Below are positions 23,157 through 32,276 of a stretch of DNA of 64,000 nt, piece after piece. The DNA lies in contig WRMW01000004.1 of the NCBI GenBank assembly GCA_009776955.1, positions 62,001 to 126,000 of the forward strand. Direction: 5' to 3'. A program made the position numbers and the translations under genes. The number at the start of each line of letters is the position of its first letter. Positions within the stretch are counted from its first letter, which is position 1. This stretch comes from Clostridiales bacterium. Its GTDB lineage: Bacteria; Bacillota; Clostridia; Peptostreptococcales; Anaerovoracaceae. The notes under the pieces are model-generated. The model was not told where the DNA came from, searched no databases, and saw nothing but the letters and a program-made list of their open reading frames with translations.

Positions 23157-26027
23157 GTGGCACAGGGAAATAAAAAGAAAAGGAAAAAGGGGGCTGCGCA
23201 CGGCGGCGGGATCACGGACGAGCGTGCGCGCATCCGGCTGGAGATCATATCTATCGCCTTTATAGCGGTCGGGGCGTTTTTGATGTTCGCGCTGTTCTCG
23301 GAGGCCAGCGGCAGTGTCGGTGCGGCAATGAAGTACGGGCTTACCGGCTTTTTTGGCGTAATGGCCATGGCGCTTCCGTTTTTTTTGATGGCGTATGGGC
23401 TGCTGTTGCTTGTAGGGACGGTAAGGGGAGGGAAGCTATGGCGCATAGTGCTTGTCATCGCGATCTTTCTCCTTATGTGCATATTGATTGCGGGCAGATA
23501 TATAGAGGTGGTGGACGGCGAAGCGCAGATTATAGGCGTCGAAACGGCGGGCGAGCCGTCAGGCGAGCTTGCGGGCGATTCCGCTGACGATGATACGGGC
23601 AACGCATCAGACAACGATGCGGACGATGATGCGGACGGCGACGCAGGCGACAATGCGTCTTCCGGCGTGGGCGGGGTCTTCGAGCTGAGCGTAAACGGCG
23701 AGAGCGGCGGCGTGCTAGGCACATATATAGCGAAGTGGCTCATAGGCCTTGTGGGCGTGGCAGGCCATTACATATCCTGCATAGCGCTTATCATCATATC
23801 TGGCATTCTGCTTGCGGGCATGCCTATGTCGCGCGGAGCGAGAGCCGTAAAAGAGAAGGCTTCGTCGCGCAGGGACGACCGGCAGCGGACGCTTGAAGAG
23901 CGCAGAGAGCGGCTCGAAAGGAAATCCGAGGACGAAGCTCGGGCAATCGCCGCGGCTGCTGCGCTCCCGCCTGTGTCGCGTGCCGCCAAGAAGCCGGGCA
24001 TATTCCGCATACCGTCATTTCTGGGCGGCGGCGCGGCCAACGAAGGCGTTGCGCCATCCTCGCCTTCGCCCGGTAGCAGCAAAGGGACAAGCATTTTGGA
24101 CGCAGTCAAAAACGACGAAACTTACGGGGACTTCACCAAGCCCCGCGGCCTTGAGATAGAGGACACCACGCTGCCGTTCGTGCCCGACCCCGCCAGCGAT
24201 GATGAGGCTATCTGCACGTCTGCGTCAGCAGATGTCATCCAAGCCCCCGTCCGTCAAGCAAAAAAACCTGCCGCCTCTGGCACCGCCCTCGGCAAACGAG
24301 CCGCCGGCGACATGCACTTTGGCGGCTCTCAGGACGACAGCGATTACAGGCTGCCTCCTATAGACTTGCTGCAAAAGAGCAAGGCCAAGACAAAATCGGA
24401 AAGCCCCGCAGAGCTGAAGGCAAATGCCGCCAGGCTCGAACAGGCTCTGCGCGACTTCCGCGTCGAGGCGCGTGTCGTCAAGGTCACGGTCGGCCCGACT
24501 GTCACGCGTTACGAGGTCGAGCCGGATGTCGGCGTCAAGATACAGAGCATACGCAGCCTTGAGTCCGACCTTGCGCTCAAGCTGGAGGTCAAAAGCGTAC
24601 GCGTGGTGCCCATGCCAGGCCAGTCAGTCATAGGCATCGAGGCATACAATGCCAATACGAGCACGGTCACATTGCGCGATATGATAGACAGCGAGGAGTT
24701 CAGGGACACGCAAAGCAAGATATGCTTTGCTCTAGGCAAGAATATCAGCGGCAAGCGGATCATTGTTGATTTAAAAGAAATGCCGCATCTGCTTATCGCC
24801 GGGACGACGGGTTCCGGAAAGAGCGTCTGCGTGAACAGCATCCTGCTTTCAATCCTGTATCGTGCAAAGCCGAGCGAGGTGAAGCTTATCCTTATCGACC
24901 CAAAGGTGGTGGAGCTCAAAAGCTACAACGACTTGCCCCACTTGCTTTTGCCTGTCGTCACAGACCCGGAGCGAGCGGCGATGGCGCTGTCGTACGCAGT
25001 CACCGTTATGAACGATCGCTACAAGAAATTCGCGGAGCAAAACGTACGCGATCTCGAGAATTACAATAAGAAAATGTTGAAAGAGAAGCGCTATGACGAA
25101 GTGGAGCCGCAGATCGTGATTGTAATCGACGAGCTTTCCGATTTGATGATGGTAGCCTCGGCAAAGGTGCAGGAGTCGATATCCCGTCTTGCGGCGATGG
25201 CAAGGGCGGCGGGCATGCACTTGATTGTGGCGACCCAGCAGCCGCTTGCGTCTATACTGACAAGCGTTATAAAGGCGAACATCCCATCGCGCATCGCGTT
25301 TGCGGTTTCGTCCAATTCCGCGTCTCGTGTCATTCTCGACAATCCGGGCGCAGAGCGTCTGCATGGCAAAGGCGACATGCTGTTTTCGCCGGTCGGGACA
25401 CGCGAGGCCATGCGCGTCCAAGGCGCCCTTACAGAAGAGAACGAGGTCATAAAGGTCGTGAACTACGTGAAGAAGCAAATGGATCCCGACTATAGCACAG
25501 AGATCATGTCGCATGTGGAGGCCCCTGCAGGCGGCGCGTTGACCGACGATGAAGACGATCTCTTCATGGATGCGGTCGAGATGGTGGCGCAGTCGGAGCA
25601 GAAGCAGGTTTCTGTTTCGATGATACAGAGGCGCTTCCGCGTGGGCTATAACCGTGCGGCAAGGTTGGTGGACATGATGGAGGAGCGCGGCATAGTGGCG
25701 GCCTCGGACGGCACGAACAAGCCGCGACGGCTTCTTATGACGGAATCAGAACTTGCGAATTTCCTGGCATATGGTGAAATGGACGCCTTCGATGAGGGGG
25801 CGACCGACGGCGATGACACGCTTCCGTCATTGCGAGGGGGCTTGACCTCTCCGGCGGACACCACGGATGTGCCCCCGAAGCAATCCATGCCAAAGACCGC
25901 CGATGACGACGATTGGGACGACTCCGACATTCCCGCAAGCCTTGACGACCTCGACTTCGCCGCCGACGCCCCCGTCGCCGCCGATGCCCCTGTCGCCGAC
26001 GACGACGATGACGACGATTGGGATTGA
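23157..26027 (+). CDS. ftsK: FtsK/SpoIIIE-family DNA translocase
   Basis: This protein (956 residues from a GTG start) moves DNA through the division or sporulation septum. A basic N-terminus is followed by three membrane segments (about 30-116), an Asp-rich non-cytoplasmic stretch (about 130-170), a further membrane segment (about 193-224), a linker with Arg/Glu-rich coil, and the motor with Walker A GTTGSGKSVC (~548) and IVIVIDELSDLMM. The C-terminal gamma winged helix is QKQVSVSMIQRRFRVGYNRAAR. An acidic tail ends DDDDDDDWD. GTG at 23157 has GGAG eight bases upstream. The ATG at 23124 is about 10 bases after the TATAAT at 23109 and has no ribosome site. Confidence 0.95.
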   Translation: MAQGNKKKRKKGAAHGGGITDERARIRLEIISIAFIAVGAFLMFALFSEASGSVGAAMKYGLTGFFGVMAMALPFFLMAYGLLLLVGTVRGGKLWRIVLVIAIFLLMCILIAGRYIEVVDGEAQIIGVETAGEPSGELAGDSADDDTGNASDNDADDDADGDAGDNASSGVGGVFELSVNGESGGVLGTYIAKWLIGLVGVAGHYISCIALIIISGILLAGMPMSRGARAVKEKASSRRDDRQRTLEERRERLERKSEDEARAIAAAAALPPVSRAAKKPGIFRIPSFLGGGAANEGVAPSSPSPGSSKGTSILDAVKNDETYGDFTKPRGLEIEDTTLPFVPDPASDDEAICTSASADVIQAPVRQAKKPAASGTALGKRAAGDMHFGGSQDDSDYRLPPIDLLQKSKAKTKSESPAELKANAARLEQALRDFRVEARVVKVTVGPTVTRYEVEPDVGVKIQSIRSLESDLALKLEVKSVRVVPMPGQSVIGIEAYNANTSTVTLRDMIDSEEFRDTQSKICFALGKNISGKRIIVDLKEMPHLLIAGTTGSGKSVCVNSILLSILYRAKPSEVKLILIDPKVVELKSYNDLPHLLLPVVTDPERAAMALSYAVTVMNDRYKKFAEQNVRDLENYNKKMLKEKRYDEVEPQIVIVIDELSDLMMVASAKVQESISRLAAMARAAGMHLIVATQQPLASILTSVIKANIPSRIAFAVSSNSASRVILDNPGAERLHGKGDMLFSPVGTREAMRVQGALTEENEVIKVVNYVKKQMDPDYSTEIMSHVEAPAGGALTDDEDDLFMDAVEMVAQSEQKQVSVSMIQRRFRVGYNRAARLVDMMEERGIVAASDGTNKPRRLLMTESELANFLAYGEMDAFDEGATDGDDTLPSLRGGLTSPADTTDVPPKQSMPKTADDDDWDDSDIPASLDDLDFAADAPVAADAPVADDDDDDDWD
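25825..25886 (+). repeat. Palindromic repeat inserted in the ftsK tail
   Basis: The arms CATTGCGAGGGGGC and GCCCCCGAAGCAATCC are imperfect inverted repeats about 30 bases apart, read in frame as part of the disordered C-terminal tail of FtsK. The ends CGTCATTGCGAG and GAAGCAATCC resemble a palindromic repeat type seen in many bacterial genomes, by recall. The gamma domain ends before it, so the insertion should be harmless. Confidence 0.6.
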
Positions 26028-26032
26028 CACGC

Positions 26033-27652
26033 ATGTCAAGCGTTTTCATTGACACTGTAGGCTGCCCCAAAAACCAGGACGACTCGGAACGTATGGCCGG
26101 CCTGCTTGCGGCGGCCGGGCACAGCATAGTTTTTACGCACGAAGAAGCCGACGTAATCATAGTCAACACCTGTGGCTTTATCGAGGCCGCCAAGCGCGAG
26201 TCCCTCGAAACGGTTTTCAGCTACGCCCCGTATAAAGAGGATGGCAAACGCCTTATAGTGACTGGCTGCCTCACCCAGCGTTACGCCGCCGAACTCGCCT
26301 CAGACCTCCCCGAAGCCGACGCCCTCCTCGGCGTCAACGAGTACGAGAAACTGCCAGCGGTAATAGCGTCATTGGCGGAGCTTGGCGGGGTGGAGCCGGA
26401 AACGAGCCTTCGCGTCGAGCGCCGAAGGCGCGAGGCGGAGCAAGGGGCCTCCGAAAGCGGGGCGGAGGCTGAGCTTGACGAGCCGGAAACGAGCCTTCGC
26501 GTCGAGCGCCGAAGGCGCGAGGCGGAGCAAGGGGCCTCCGAAAGCGAGGCGGAGGCTGAGCTTTGCGAAGCCGTAGCGAGCCTTTCGGCAGTGCCCCTGC
26601 GGACGCGTCGCAAGGCTCGTCTTGCGTCTGAAGGACTCAAGCCCCGCCTTGCGTCTGAAGGACGCAAGCCCCGCCTTGCGTCTGAAGGACGCAAGCCCCG
26701 CCTTGCGTCTGAAGGACGCAAGCCCCGCCTCGCTCTCTCCCCCCGCCACTCCGCCTACCTAAAGATAGCCGAGGGCTGCTCCAACCACTGTGCCTACTGC
26801 ATCATCCCCTCCATTCGCGGCCCCTACCGCAGCTTCCCCATCGAGCAGGTCATCGCAGAAGCCGAAACCCTTGCCGCAGAAGGCTGCAAAGAGCTTATCC
26901 TTATAGCCCAGGACTTGACCAGATATGGCCAAGACCTCTACGGCCACCATGCCCTCGCAGAGTTCCTTAAAAAACTCTGCGCCTCAGACGCTACAAAAAG
27001 CATCGAATGGATACGCCTGCTCTATTGCTACGAAGAATGCGTAACGGACGAGCTTATAGATGTCATGGCATCCGAGCCAAAGATATTGAAATACATCGAC
27101 ATGCCGCTCCAGCATATAAACGACGGCATACTCTCGTCCATGCGCCGCAGATCCACAAGCCGGAGCATAAAAGGCGCCATAGCGCGTCTGCGTGCGGCTA
27201 TGCCGGATATAGTCATACGCACGACGTTCATCACCGGCCTGCCAGGCGAAACCGAACAAATGTTCGAAGAACTATACGCATTTATAGAGGGAACGCGTTT
27301 CGACCGCCTCGGCGTCTTTGCATACTCGCCTGAGGAAGGCACGGACGCCGCCCTTATGCCTGACCAAGTGGACGCGGAAACAGCGGAAGCCCGTCGTGAC
27401 GCCCTGATGCAGCTCCAGCAAAGCATATCGCTCGAAAACAACGAGCGCCTTATAGGCAGCGTTCAGGATGTTTTGGCGGAGGGGAGCGTGGATGAAGGCG
27501 TCTATACTGGCCGCACGCGCGCAGACGCGCCAGAGATTGATGACGAAATCATCTTCTCAGCCCCGGCAGAGAGTGATATCATAGGCAGGATAGTGAAAGT
27601 GCGCGTCACTGATGCGATGGACTACGATCTTATAGGAGAGATTATAGAATGA
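26033..27652 (+). CDS. rimO: Ribosomal protein S12 methylthiotransferase RimO with repeat insertion
   Basis: RimO methylthiolates Asp of ribosomal protein S12. The UPF0004 domain is at 1-120 (DTVGCPKNQDDSE, NTCGFIEAA, TGCLTQRY, cluster cysteines). The radical SAM domain starts AYLKIAEGCSNHCAYCIIP, with the CxxxCxxC motif, and a TRAM domain ends the protein. The family has about 440 residues, and this one has 539. The excess, about residues 121-234, is repeats lying exactly in the linker between the two domains and encoded by a palindromic element and a 27-bp tandem repeat. The ATG at 26033 is five bases after the ftsK stop. The stop overlaps pgsA (ATGA). Confidence 0.94.
   Translation: MSSVFIDTVGCPKNQDDSERMAGLLAAAGHSIVFTHEEADVIIVNTCGFIEAAKRESLETVFSYAPYKEDGKRLIVTGCLTQRYAAELASDLPEADALLGVNEYEKLPAVIASLAELGGVEPETSLRVERRRREAEQGASESGAEAELDEPETSLRVERRRREAEQGASESEAEAELCEAVASLSAVPLRTRRKARLASEGLKPRLASEGRKPRLASEGRKPRLASEGRKPRLALSPRHSAYLKIAEGCSNHCAYCIIPSIRGPYRSFPIEQVIAEAETLAAEGCKELILIAQDLTRYGQDLYGHHALAEFLKKLCASDATKSIEWIRLLYCYEECVTDELIDVMASEPKILKYIDMPLQHINDGILSSMRRRSTSRSIKGAIARLRAAMPDIVIRTTFITGLPGETEQMFEELYAFIEGTRFDRLGVFAYSPEEGTDAALMPDQVDAETAEARRDALMQLQQSISLENNERLIGSVQDVLAEGSVDEGVYTGRTRADAPEIDDEIIFSAPAESDIIGRIVKVRVTDAMDYDLIGEIIE
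26393..26620 (+). repeat. Palindromic coding element in rimO, two tandem units
   Basis: Two units of 87 bp start at 26393 and 26480 and translate in frame as ETSLRVERRRREAEQGASES-type peptides. The second unit continues to the end of the element (ASLSAVPLRTRRKAR). The outer arms ACGAGCCTTCGCG and CGTCGCAAGGCTCGT are inverted repeats, and inner arms such as GGGGCCTCCGAAAG and CTTTCGGCAGTGCCCC also pair, so a full copy can fold into one long hairpin. The same family, orientation and frame occur in rluD at 35407-35653 and 36406-36614. Confidence 0.85.
26621..26728 (+). repeat. 27-bp tandem repeat in rimO (four units)
   Basis: Four 27-bp units start at 26621, 26648, 26675 and 26702, each encoding LASEGRKPR (LASEGLKPR in the first). 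Each unit contains a hairpin, CTTGCGTC-TGAAG-GACGCAAG. It follows directly on the palindromic element and ends where RimO homology resumes. Confidence 0.93.
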
Positions 27653-28221
27653 ACCTTCCAAATCTATTGACCGTGATTCGTATGGCGCTGGTTCCCGTGT
27701 TCCTTGTCTTTTTCTATATGGGCAAGGATGGGTTGCAGCTGTATTCCGCCCTTGCCTTTGCCGTTTTTATCATTGCCTCGTTGACGGATGCGCTTGACGG
27801 CTATATCGCGAGGAAGCGCAGCCTCATCACAAACTTCGGAAAGCTTATGGATCCGCTTGCGGACAAGGTGTTGACCACTGCCGCCTTTATCGCGTTTGTC
27901 GGGACAGGGGAGATAATGCCTTGGATGGTCATAGTGATACTTGCCCGCGAATTTGCCATTACGGGGCTCAGGGGGGTGGCTGCGTCCGAGGGGGTCGTTA
28001 TAGAGGCAGGTAGCGCAGGCAAGTTCAAGACTGTCACCCAGATAATTGCTTTAAGCCTTATGCTGCTCGGCAACGCCGCCGGGCCAAACCCTGCCATGCA
28101 GGGCTTTTGGGCTTTTGTAAATGTCGCGGGGATGGCTTGCCTTTGGGCGGCTGTGATAATCACGGTTTATTCTGGGGCGGAATACATCTGGAAAAGCCGC
28201 AAGCTGCTCAATTTGAAGTAG
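27649..28221 (+). CDS. pgsA: CDP-diacylglycerol-glycerol-3-phosphate 3-phosphatidyltransferase
   Basis: This membrane enzyme of phosphatidylglycerol synthesis has 190 residues. The CDP-alcohol phosphotransferase motif reads DALDGYIARKRSLITNFG followed by KLMDPLADK, with all conserved Asp residues. Several hydrophobic segments span the protein. It overlaps rimO by four bases and is followed 15 bases later by cinA, a common clostridial order (rimO-pgsA-cinA-recA). Confidence 0.96.
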   Translation: MNLPNLLTVIRMALVPVFLVFFYMGKDGLQLYSALAFAVFIIASLTDALDGYIARKRSLITNFGKLMDPLADKVLTTAAFIAFVGTGEIMPWMVIVILAREFAITGLRGVAASEGVVIEAGSAGKFKTVTQIIALSLMLLGNAAGPNPAMQGFWAFVNVAGMACLWAAVIITVYSGAEYIWKSRKLLNLK

Positions 28222-28236
28222 GGGGCAGGGCTAGAG

Positions 28237-29523
28237 ATGCGGAGCGCTTCAATAGTGGCCATAGGCACAGAGCTTCTGTTCGGCCAGATAGTAAACACAA
28301 ACGCCGCGTATATTTCAGAGCAGCTCCATTTGCTCGGCATCAGCGTGCTTTATCACTTTACGGTCGGTGACAATCCAGGGCGCTTGAAAGAGACGCTGGC
28401 CAGTGCCGCAGGCGAATCTGACATAGTGATAACGACCGGGGGGCTAGGGCCGACGCAGGACGACCTCACCAAGGAGGTCATAGCCGAGCTTTGCGGCGTG
28501 ACATTGCTGCACGACGGCGAAGCCCACCGACGCCTTGATGAAATAATGCGCAGCTACGGCAGGTCGAACTATACAGAGAACAATTTAAGGCAGGCGTTTT
28601 TCCCTGAAGGCGCAGAGGTCTTTTACAATGAAGTCGGCACCGCGCCAGGCTTTGTCATAGAAAAAGAAGGCAAGGCTTTTATAGCTGTCCCAGGGCCTCC
28701 GCGCGAGATGGTGGAGATGATGAGGAACAGCGTCATGCCATACCTTGCGAAAAAGTCAGATGCCGTCATACATAGCAAAATGCTGCGCTTTTACGGCATC
28801 GGCGAGTCGGCGCTTGAAACGGCGCTTCTGCCTGTCATCGACGGCCAGACAGACCCGACCGTAGCCACCTACGCAAAGGAGGGCGAGGTCTCTGTAAGGA
28901 TATCGTCCATGCGTTGCGCCAAGCATGAGGCCGAGGCCGCCGTGGAGGCCACGTCCGTCAGGGCTAAAGAGCTTGCAGGCGAATATCTGTACAGCGATGA
29001 GGGCAAGGACTATCCCCAGGTGGTGGTGGAGCTCCTCAAGGAAAAAGGCATGAAACTCGCTGCCGCCGAGTCCTGCACGGGCGGCCTGTTTGCGGGCGCG
29101 ATCACTTCCGTGCCAGGTTCGTCAGAAGTCTTTGACAGAGGGTTTGTCACCTATAGCAACAAATCAAAGGAGGAGCTTCTTGGCGTGTCAATCAATACGC
29201 TTGACAATCATGGCGCCGTTTCGGAAGCCTGTGCGCGCGAGATGGCGGCGGGCGCGCTCGCCCGTTCGGGCGCGGACATCGCGGTTGCCGTCACAGGAGT
29301 GGCCGGGCCAGGCGGGGGCAGCGAAGAAAAGCCCGTCGGTACGGTGTTCTTTGCGTTGGCAGCCCGCACCCCGCACGAGGCGACACACGGCCTCGCACGC
29401 GACGATGTGCATGACATCACGGTTCACACCCACGAAAAGCGCTTCCGTGACCGTGGCCGCCGTATCAACAGGCAGTTGTGCGTCCTTGAGCTATGTGACA
29501 TAGTCCGCAAACATTTTTCGTAA
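28237..29523 (+). CDS. cinA: CinA-family protein
   Basis: The N-terminal MoCF-like domain (IVAIGTELLFGQIVNTNA, TTGGLGPTQDDLTKEV, VPGPPREM) and the C-terminal nicotinamide-nucleotide amidase domain (AAESCTGGLFAGAITSVPG, VTGVAGPGGGSEEKPVGTV) are both complete. The protein may recycle NMN and is linked to competence in some Firmicutes. It converges on recA with a 4-base gap. Length 428 is usual. Confidence 0.95.
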   Translation: MRSASIVAIGTELLFGQIVNTNAAYISEQLHLLGISVLYHFTVGDNPGRLKETLASAAGESDIVITTGGLGPTQDDLTKEVIAELCGVTLLHDGEAHRRLDEIMRSYGRSNYTENNLRQAFFPEGAEVFYNEVGTAPGFVIEKEGKAFIAVPGPPREMVEMMRNSVMPYLAKKSDAVIHSKMLRFYGIGESALETALLPVIDGQTDPTVATYAKEGEVSVRISSMRCAKHEAEAAVEATSVRAKELAGEYLYSDEGKDYPQVVVELLKEKGMKLAAAESCTGGLFAGAITSVPGSSEVFDRGFVTYSNKSKEELLGVSINTLDNHGAVSEACAREMAAGALARSGADIAVAVTGVAGPGGGSEEKPVGTVFFALAARTPHEATHGLARDDVHDITVHTHEKRFRDRGRRINRQLCVLELCDIVRKHFS

Positions 29524-29527
29524 GCGG

Positions 29528-30637
29528 TCAGCCCTCCACGACCACGCCGTCCTCGTCCACACGCACAGCCTCTTCCACGTTCTCTGCAGGAGCTTCTACC
29601 GCCGCCGCGGCTTCGCGGTCTTTCCTCAGCTTTTCGAGCACGCGATCTTCTATCTGTGCGGCGATCTCGGGATGGTCCGTCAAAAACCCCTTGGCGTTTT
29701 CGCGGCCTTGGCCTATGCGGTCACCCGAGTAGCTGTACCACGAGCCGGCTTTGTCCACTATGCCTGCGGCGGCCGCGCAGTCGAGCAGATCGCCGAGCTT
29801 GCTGATGCCTTCGCCGTACATAATGTCAAACTCCGCCTGCTTGAACGGCGGCGCCACTTTGTTTTTCACGATCTTCGCGCGTGTGCGGTTTCCGAGCATA
29901 AGCTCGCCCGACTTGATGGTTTCGACCTTCCTTACGTCTATGCGCATGGAGGCATAGAATTTCAGCGCCCGCCCGCCCGTAGTGACCTCTGGGTTGCCGT
30001 AGATGACGCCTACCTTCTCCCTGAGCTGGTTTATAAATATGGCGCAGGTGTTTGACTTGTTGATGGCGCCTGCGAGCTTGCGCAAAGCCTGGCTCATAAG
30101 GCGGGCGTGCAGGCCTACGTGCGAATCTCCCATCTCGCCCTGTATCTCAGCCCGTGGCACGAGCGCCGCCACCGAGTCTACCACTATCACGTCTATTGCG
30201 CCGCTCCGCACAAGCATCTCGCATATCTCAAGCGCCTGCTCGCCCGTGTCAGGCTGAGACACCAAAAGCTCGTCCGTGTCCACGCCAAGCCTCCTTGCGT
30301 AGACAGGGTCAAGCGCGTGCTCTGCGTCGATAAAAGCTGCCTTGCCACCGTTCTTCTGTGCCTCCGCTATGATATGGAGCGTCAGGGTGGTCTTGCCAGA
30401 CGACTCCGGCCCGTACACCTCCACAATCCTGCCGCGTGGCACACCGCCGATGCCTGTGGCGATATCGAGGCTGACCGAGCCTGTCGATATCGCGCTGACG
30501 TTTTCTGCTGCGCCGTCCTTGCCTAGCCGCATCACCGCGCCCTGGCCGTATTGTTTGTAAATCTGGTTCAGGGCCGCTTCGAGCGCCTTTTCTTTTTCGT
30601 CCTTGCTTACTTCTCTTGTGTCTTTGTTGTCTGCCAT
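29528..30637 (-). CDS. recA: Recombinase RecA
   Basis: This 369-residue RecA has Walker A GPESSGKT at 76-83, the VDSVAALVP region, [16 protein letters not shown] and an acidic C-terminal tail. The start is the ATG at 30637 with CGGAGG upstream. An in-frame extension to 30700 would cross the LexA-like box and is rejected. Promoter and SOS box are described separately. Confidence 0.97.
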   Translation of the reverse strand: MADNKDTREVSKDEKEKALEAALNQIYKQYGQGAVMRLGKDGAAENVSAISTGSVSLDIATGIGGVPRGRIVEVYGPESSGKTTLTLHIIAEAQKNGGKAAFIDAEHALDPVYARRLGVDTDELLVSQPDTGEQALEICEMLVRSGAIDVIVVDSVAALVPRAEIQGEMGDSHVGLHARLMSQALRKLAGAINKSNTCAIFINQLREKVGVIYGNPEVTTGGRALKFYASMRIDVRKVETIKSGELMLGNRTRAKIVKNKVAPPFKQAEFDIMYGEGISKLGDLLDCAAAAGIVDKAGSWYSYSGDRIGQGRENAKGFLTDHPEIAAQIEDRVLEKLRKDREAAAAVEAPAENVEEAVRVDEDGVVVEG

Positions 30638-30652
30638 GTTATCCTCCGTTCT

Positions 30653-30747
30653 CAAACGCATGTTCGCATTCATTATCTCGCTAACAGCGAGTAAAGTCAA
30701 GTAAAACCTATGTGGGATATATTACCATGGATTGAAAATGTTGTCAA
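30653..30747 (-). promoter_or_regulatory. recA promoters and LexA (SOS) box
   Basis: Reading on the minus strand, a proximal promoter has TTGACT, a 17-bp spacer and GATAAT (30700 to 30672). A distal one has TTGACA, 17 bp and TAATAT (30747 to 30719). Just downstream of the proximal -10 lies CGAACATGCGTTTG (30653-30666), which fits the Firmicutes LexA consensus CGAACRNRYGTTYC except for the last base. The arrangement implies LexA control of the proximal promoter and possibly of both. Confidence 0.75.
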
Positions 30748-30780
30748 GCACAAAAATCGCTCGAGTTTTTCTATTAAAAA

Positions 30781-31362
30781 TCACTCTTCTTCGGGGTCGC
30801 GATAATCCTCCTCTTCGCCGTAACTATCGCCGTCGCCATAATCGTCTTCGATGATGGAGCCAAGGGAAACGATATACTCGTCCAGCGGGAAATCCAGCGC
30901 TCCCGAAAAGTCCAGCTCGCAACTTTCGTCTGTGAAGCTCTTGGCGCGGTGGTTTGTCAGGGCCTCAAGCAATACGATCTCTCTTTCCGTGCCTTCCTCG
31001 GGATTTGTGCAGAGCACGCTGGCCTCAAACAGATACCAAGACCTGAACCTATGCAATTCCTCCGCAAACACGCGCATTGCGTCGTCCTCATTGCTTATTG
31101 CGAGGGATCCGAGGGTAGTGTTGATGTTGGTCATAAGCGTGTACAGCTCGTCTTCGCCGTCCGGCACGGAAGTAAGGATGTCCTCAAAGTATCCCGAGAG
31201 CAGCTCGGCGATCACGTCCGGCTCCATCCCTTCCGTCAGCATTGCCAGAGTTTCATACGGGATGTCTTGCGGGTTTTCCATCAAGTCCGCAAATTGTTCG
31301 AAATACACCAGCTCCTCTGGCGTGCTGATGTCGAGCAATGCAAGCAATTCGTCCAATGTCAT
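30781..31362 (-). CDS. Acidic protein of unknown function
   Basis: I do not recognise this 193-residue protein. It is strongly acidic with an Asp/Glu-Tyr-rich tail (EDDYGDGDSYGEEEDYRD), mostly helical, and has no signal peptide or membrane segment. The start has AAAGGAGCG upstream. It overlaps the stop of murI by four bases, so it is translated from the murI transcript. Its own downstream neighbour, recA, has separate promoters. Confidence 0.7.
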   Translation of the reverse strand: MTLDELLALLDISTPEELVYFEQFADLMENPQDIPYETLAMLTEGMEPDVIAELLSGYFEDILTSVPDGEDELYTLMTNINTTLGSLAISNEDDAMRVFAEELHRFRSWYLFEASVLCTNPEEGTEREIVLLEALTNHRAKSFTDESCELDFSGALDFPLDEYIVSLGSIIEDDYGDGDSYGEEEDYRDPEEE

Positions 31363-32210
31363 AGGGTACGCTCCTTTCGTTCCTTCCTTACGGGGTGACT
31401 TTCAAGGTCAAGAACATCAAATTTTATCGGATGCTGCGCCTCGGAAAAAATGATATTTATTATGTTCACAAAGTTTTCAGAAAGATCGCTTGCGTAAAAG
31501 ACATGGTCAGTCCCGCCTTCGCCTGCTTGCAGGCCGTGCCTGTCAAGCGCGTCCGCAACGCTTAGGAGTATTTCTTCGGATGGGTCTATTATGCGAAGCT
31601 GCGGATAAAGCCGCTCGATGTTTCTGCGGATGAACGGGTAGTGCGTGCAGCCTAGCACGAGGGTGTCTATTTCATTGGCGCTGACAAAAGGCTTCATGTA
31701 ATGTTCAATGGTCATGTCCATGATGTCGCTGTCAACAATGCCTTCTTCGATAAGGGGGACGAGGGCAGGGCAGGCCATGCTGTAGACCTTCAGCGATGGC
31801 GCAAGGCCTGTGACTTTTTTATTGTAGGCGCCGCTTTGTATGGTCGCCTTTGTGCCTATGACGCCTATTCGGTTTTCAGGGGTGCATGTTTTTGCGGCCG
31901 CATGCGATGCAGGGCTGACAATGCCGAGAAATGGGGTGGCGGGGTGGCGGTCGCGAAGATATTCAAGCGCCACGGCGCTCACCGTGTTGCAGGCGATCAC
32001 CACCATCTTGACGTTTTTCTCCTCTATGAGAAAGTCCGCCATCTCTGCGGCAAACTTGCGTATTGTGCTCGGGTCCTTGGAGCCATAGGGCGTCCGTGCC
32101 GTGTCGCCGAAATAGACGACGCGCTCATGCGGAAACTCCCGCAGCAGGTGCGGTATGCATGTAAGCCCTCCAAGCCCGGAGTCAAAAAATCCAATTGCCC
32201 TGTTATCCAT
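31359..32210 (-). CDS. murI: Glutamate racemase
   Basis: MurI makes D-glutamate for peptidoglycan. The sequence shows IGFFDSGLGGLT, the two catalytic cysteines in VVIACNTVSA and LVLGCTHYPF, and YFGDTARTPYGSK. The ATG at 32210 is preferred to the one at 32225 because GAGG lies nine bases upstream of it and homology begins there. Confidence 0.96.
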   Translation of the reverse strand: MDNRAIGFFDSGLGGLTCIPHLLREFPHERVVYFGDTARTPYGSKDPSTIRKFAAEMADFLIEEKNVKMVVIACNTVSAVALEYLRDRHPATPFLGIVSPASHAAAKTCTPENRIGVIGTKATIQSGAYNKKVTGLAPSLKVYSMACPALVPLIEEGIVDSDIMDMTIEHYMKPFVSANEIDTLVLGCTHYPFIRRNIERLYPQLRIIDPSEEILLSVADALDRHGLQAGEGGTDHVFYASDLSENFVNIINIIFSEAQHPIKFDVLDLESHPVRKERKERTL

Positions 32211-32276
32211 TCCCAAATGCCTCATATTGTTGTTATACTACTGTATAAATAATACCACAGAATAGCAGGGAGTGTC

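Noticed and set aside
26393-26728. Intein or CRISPR-like array in rimO
   Set aside because: There are no intein splice motifs or endonuclease blocks. The repeats are directly tandem without unique spacers and stay in frame, so neither applies.
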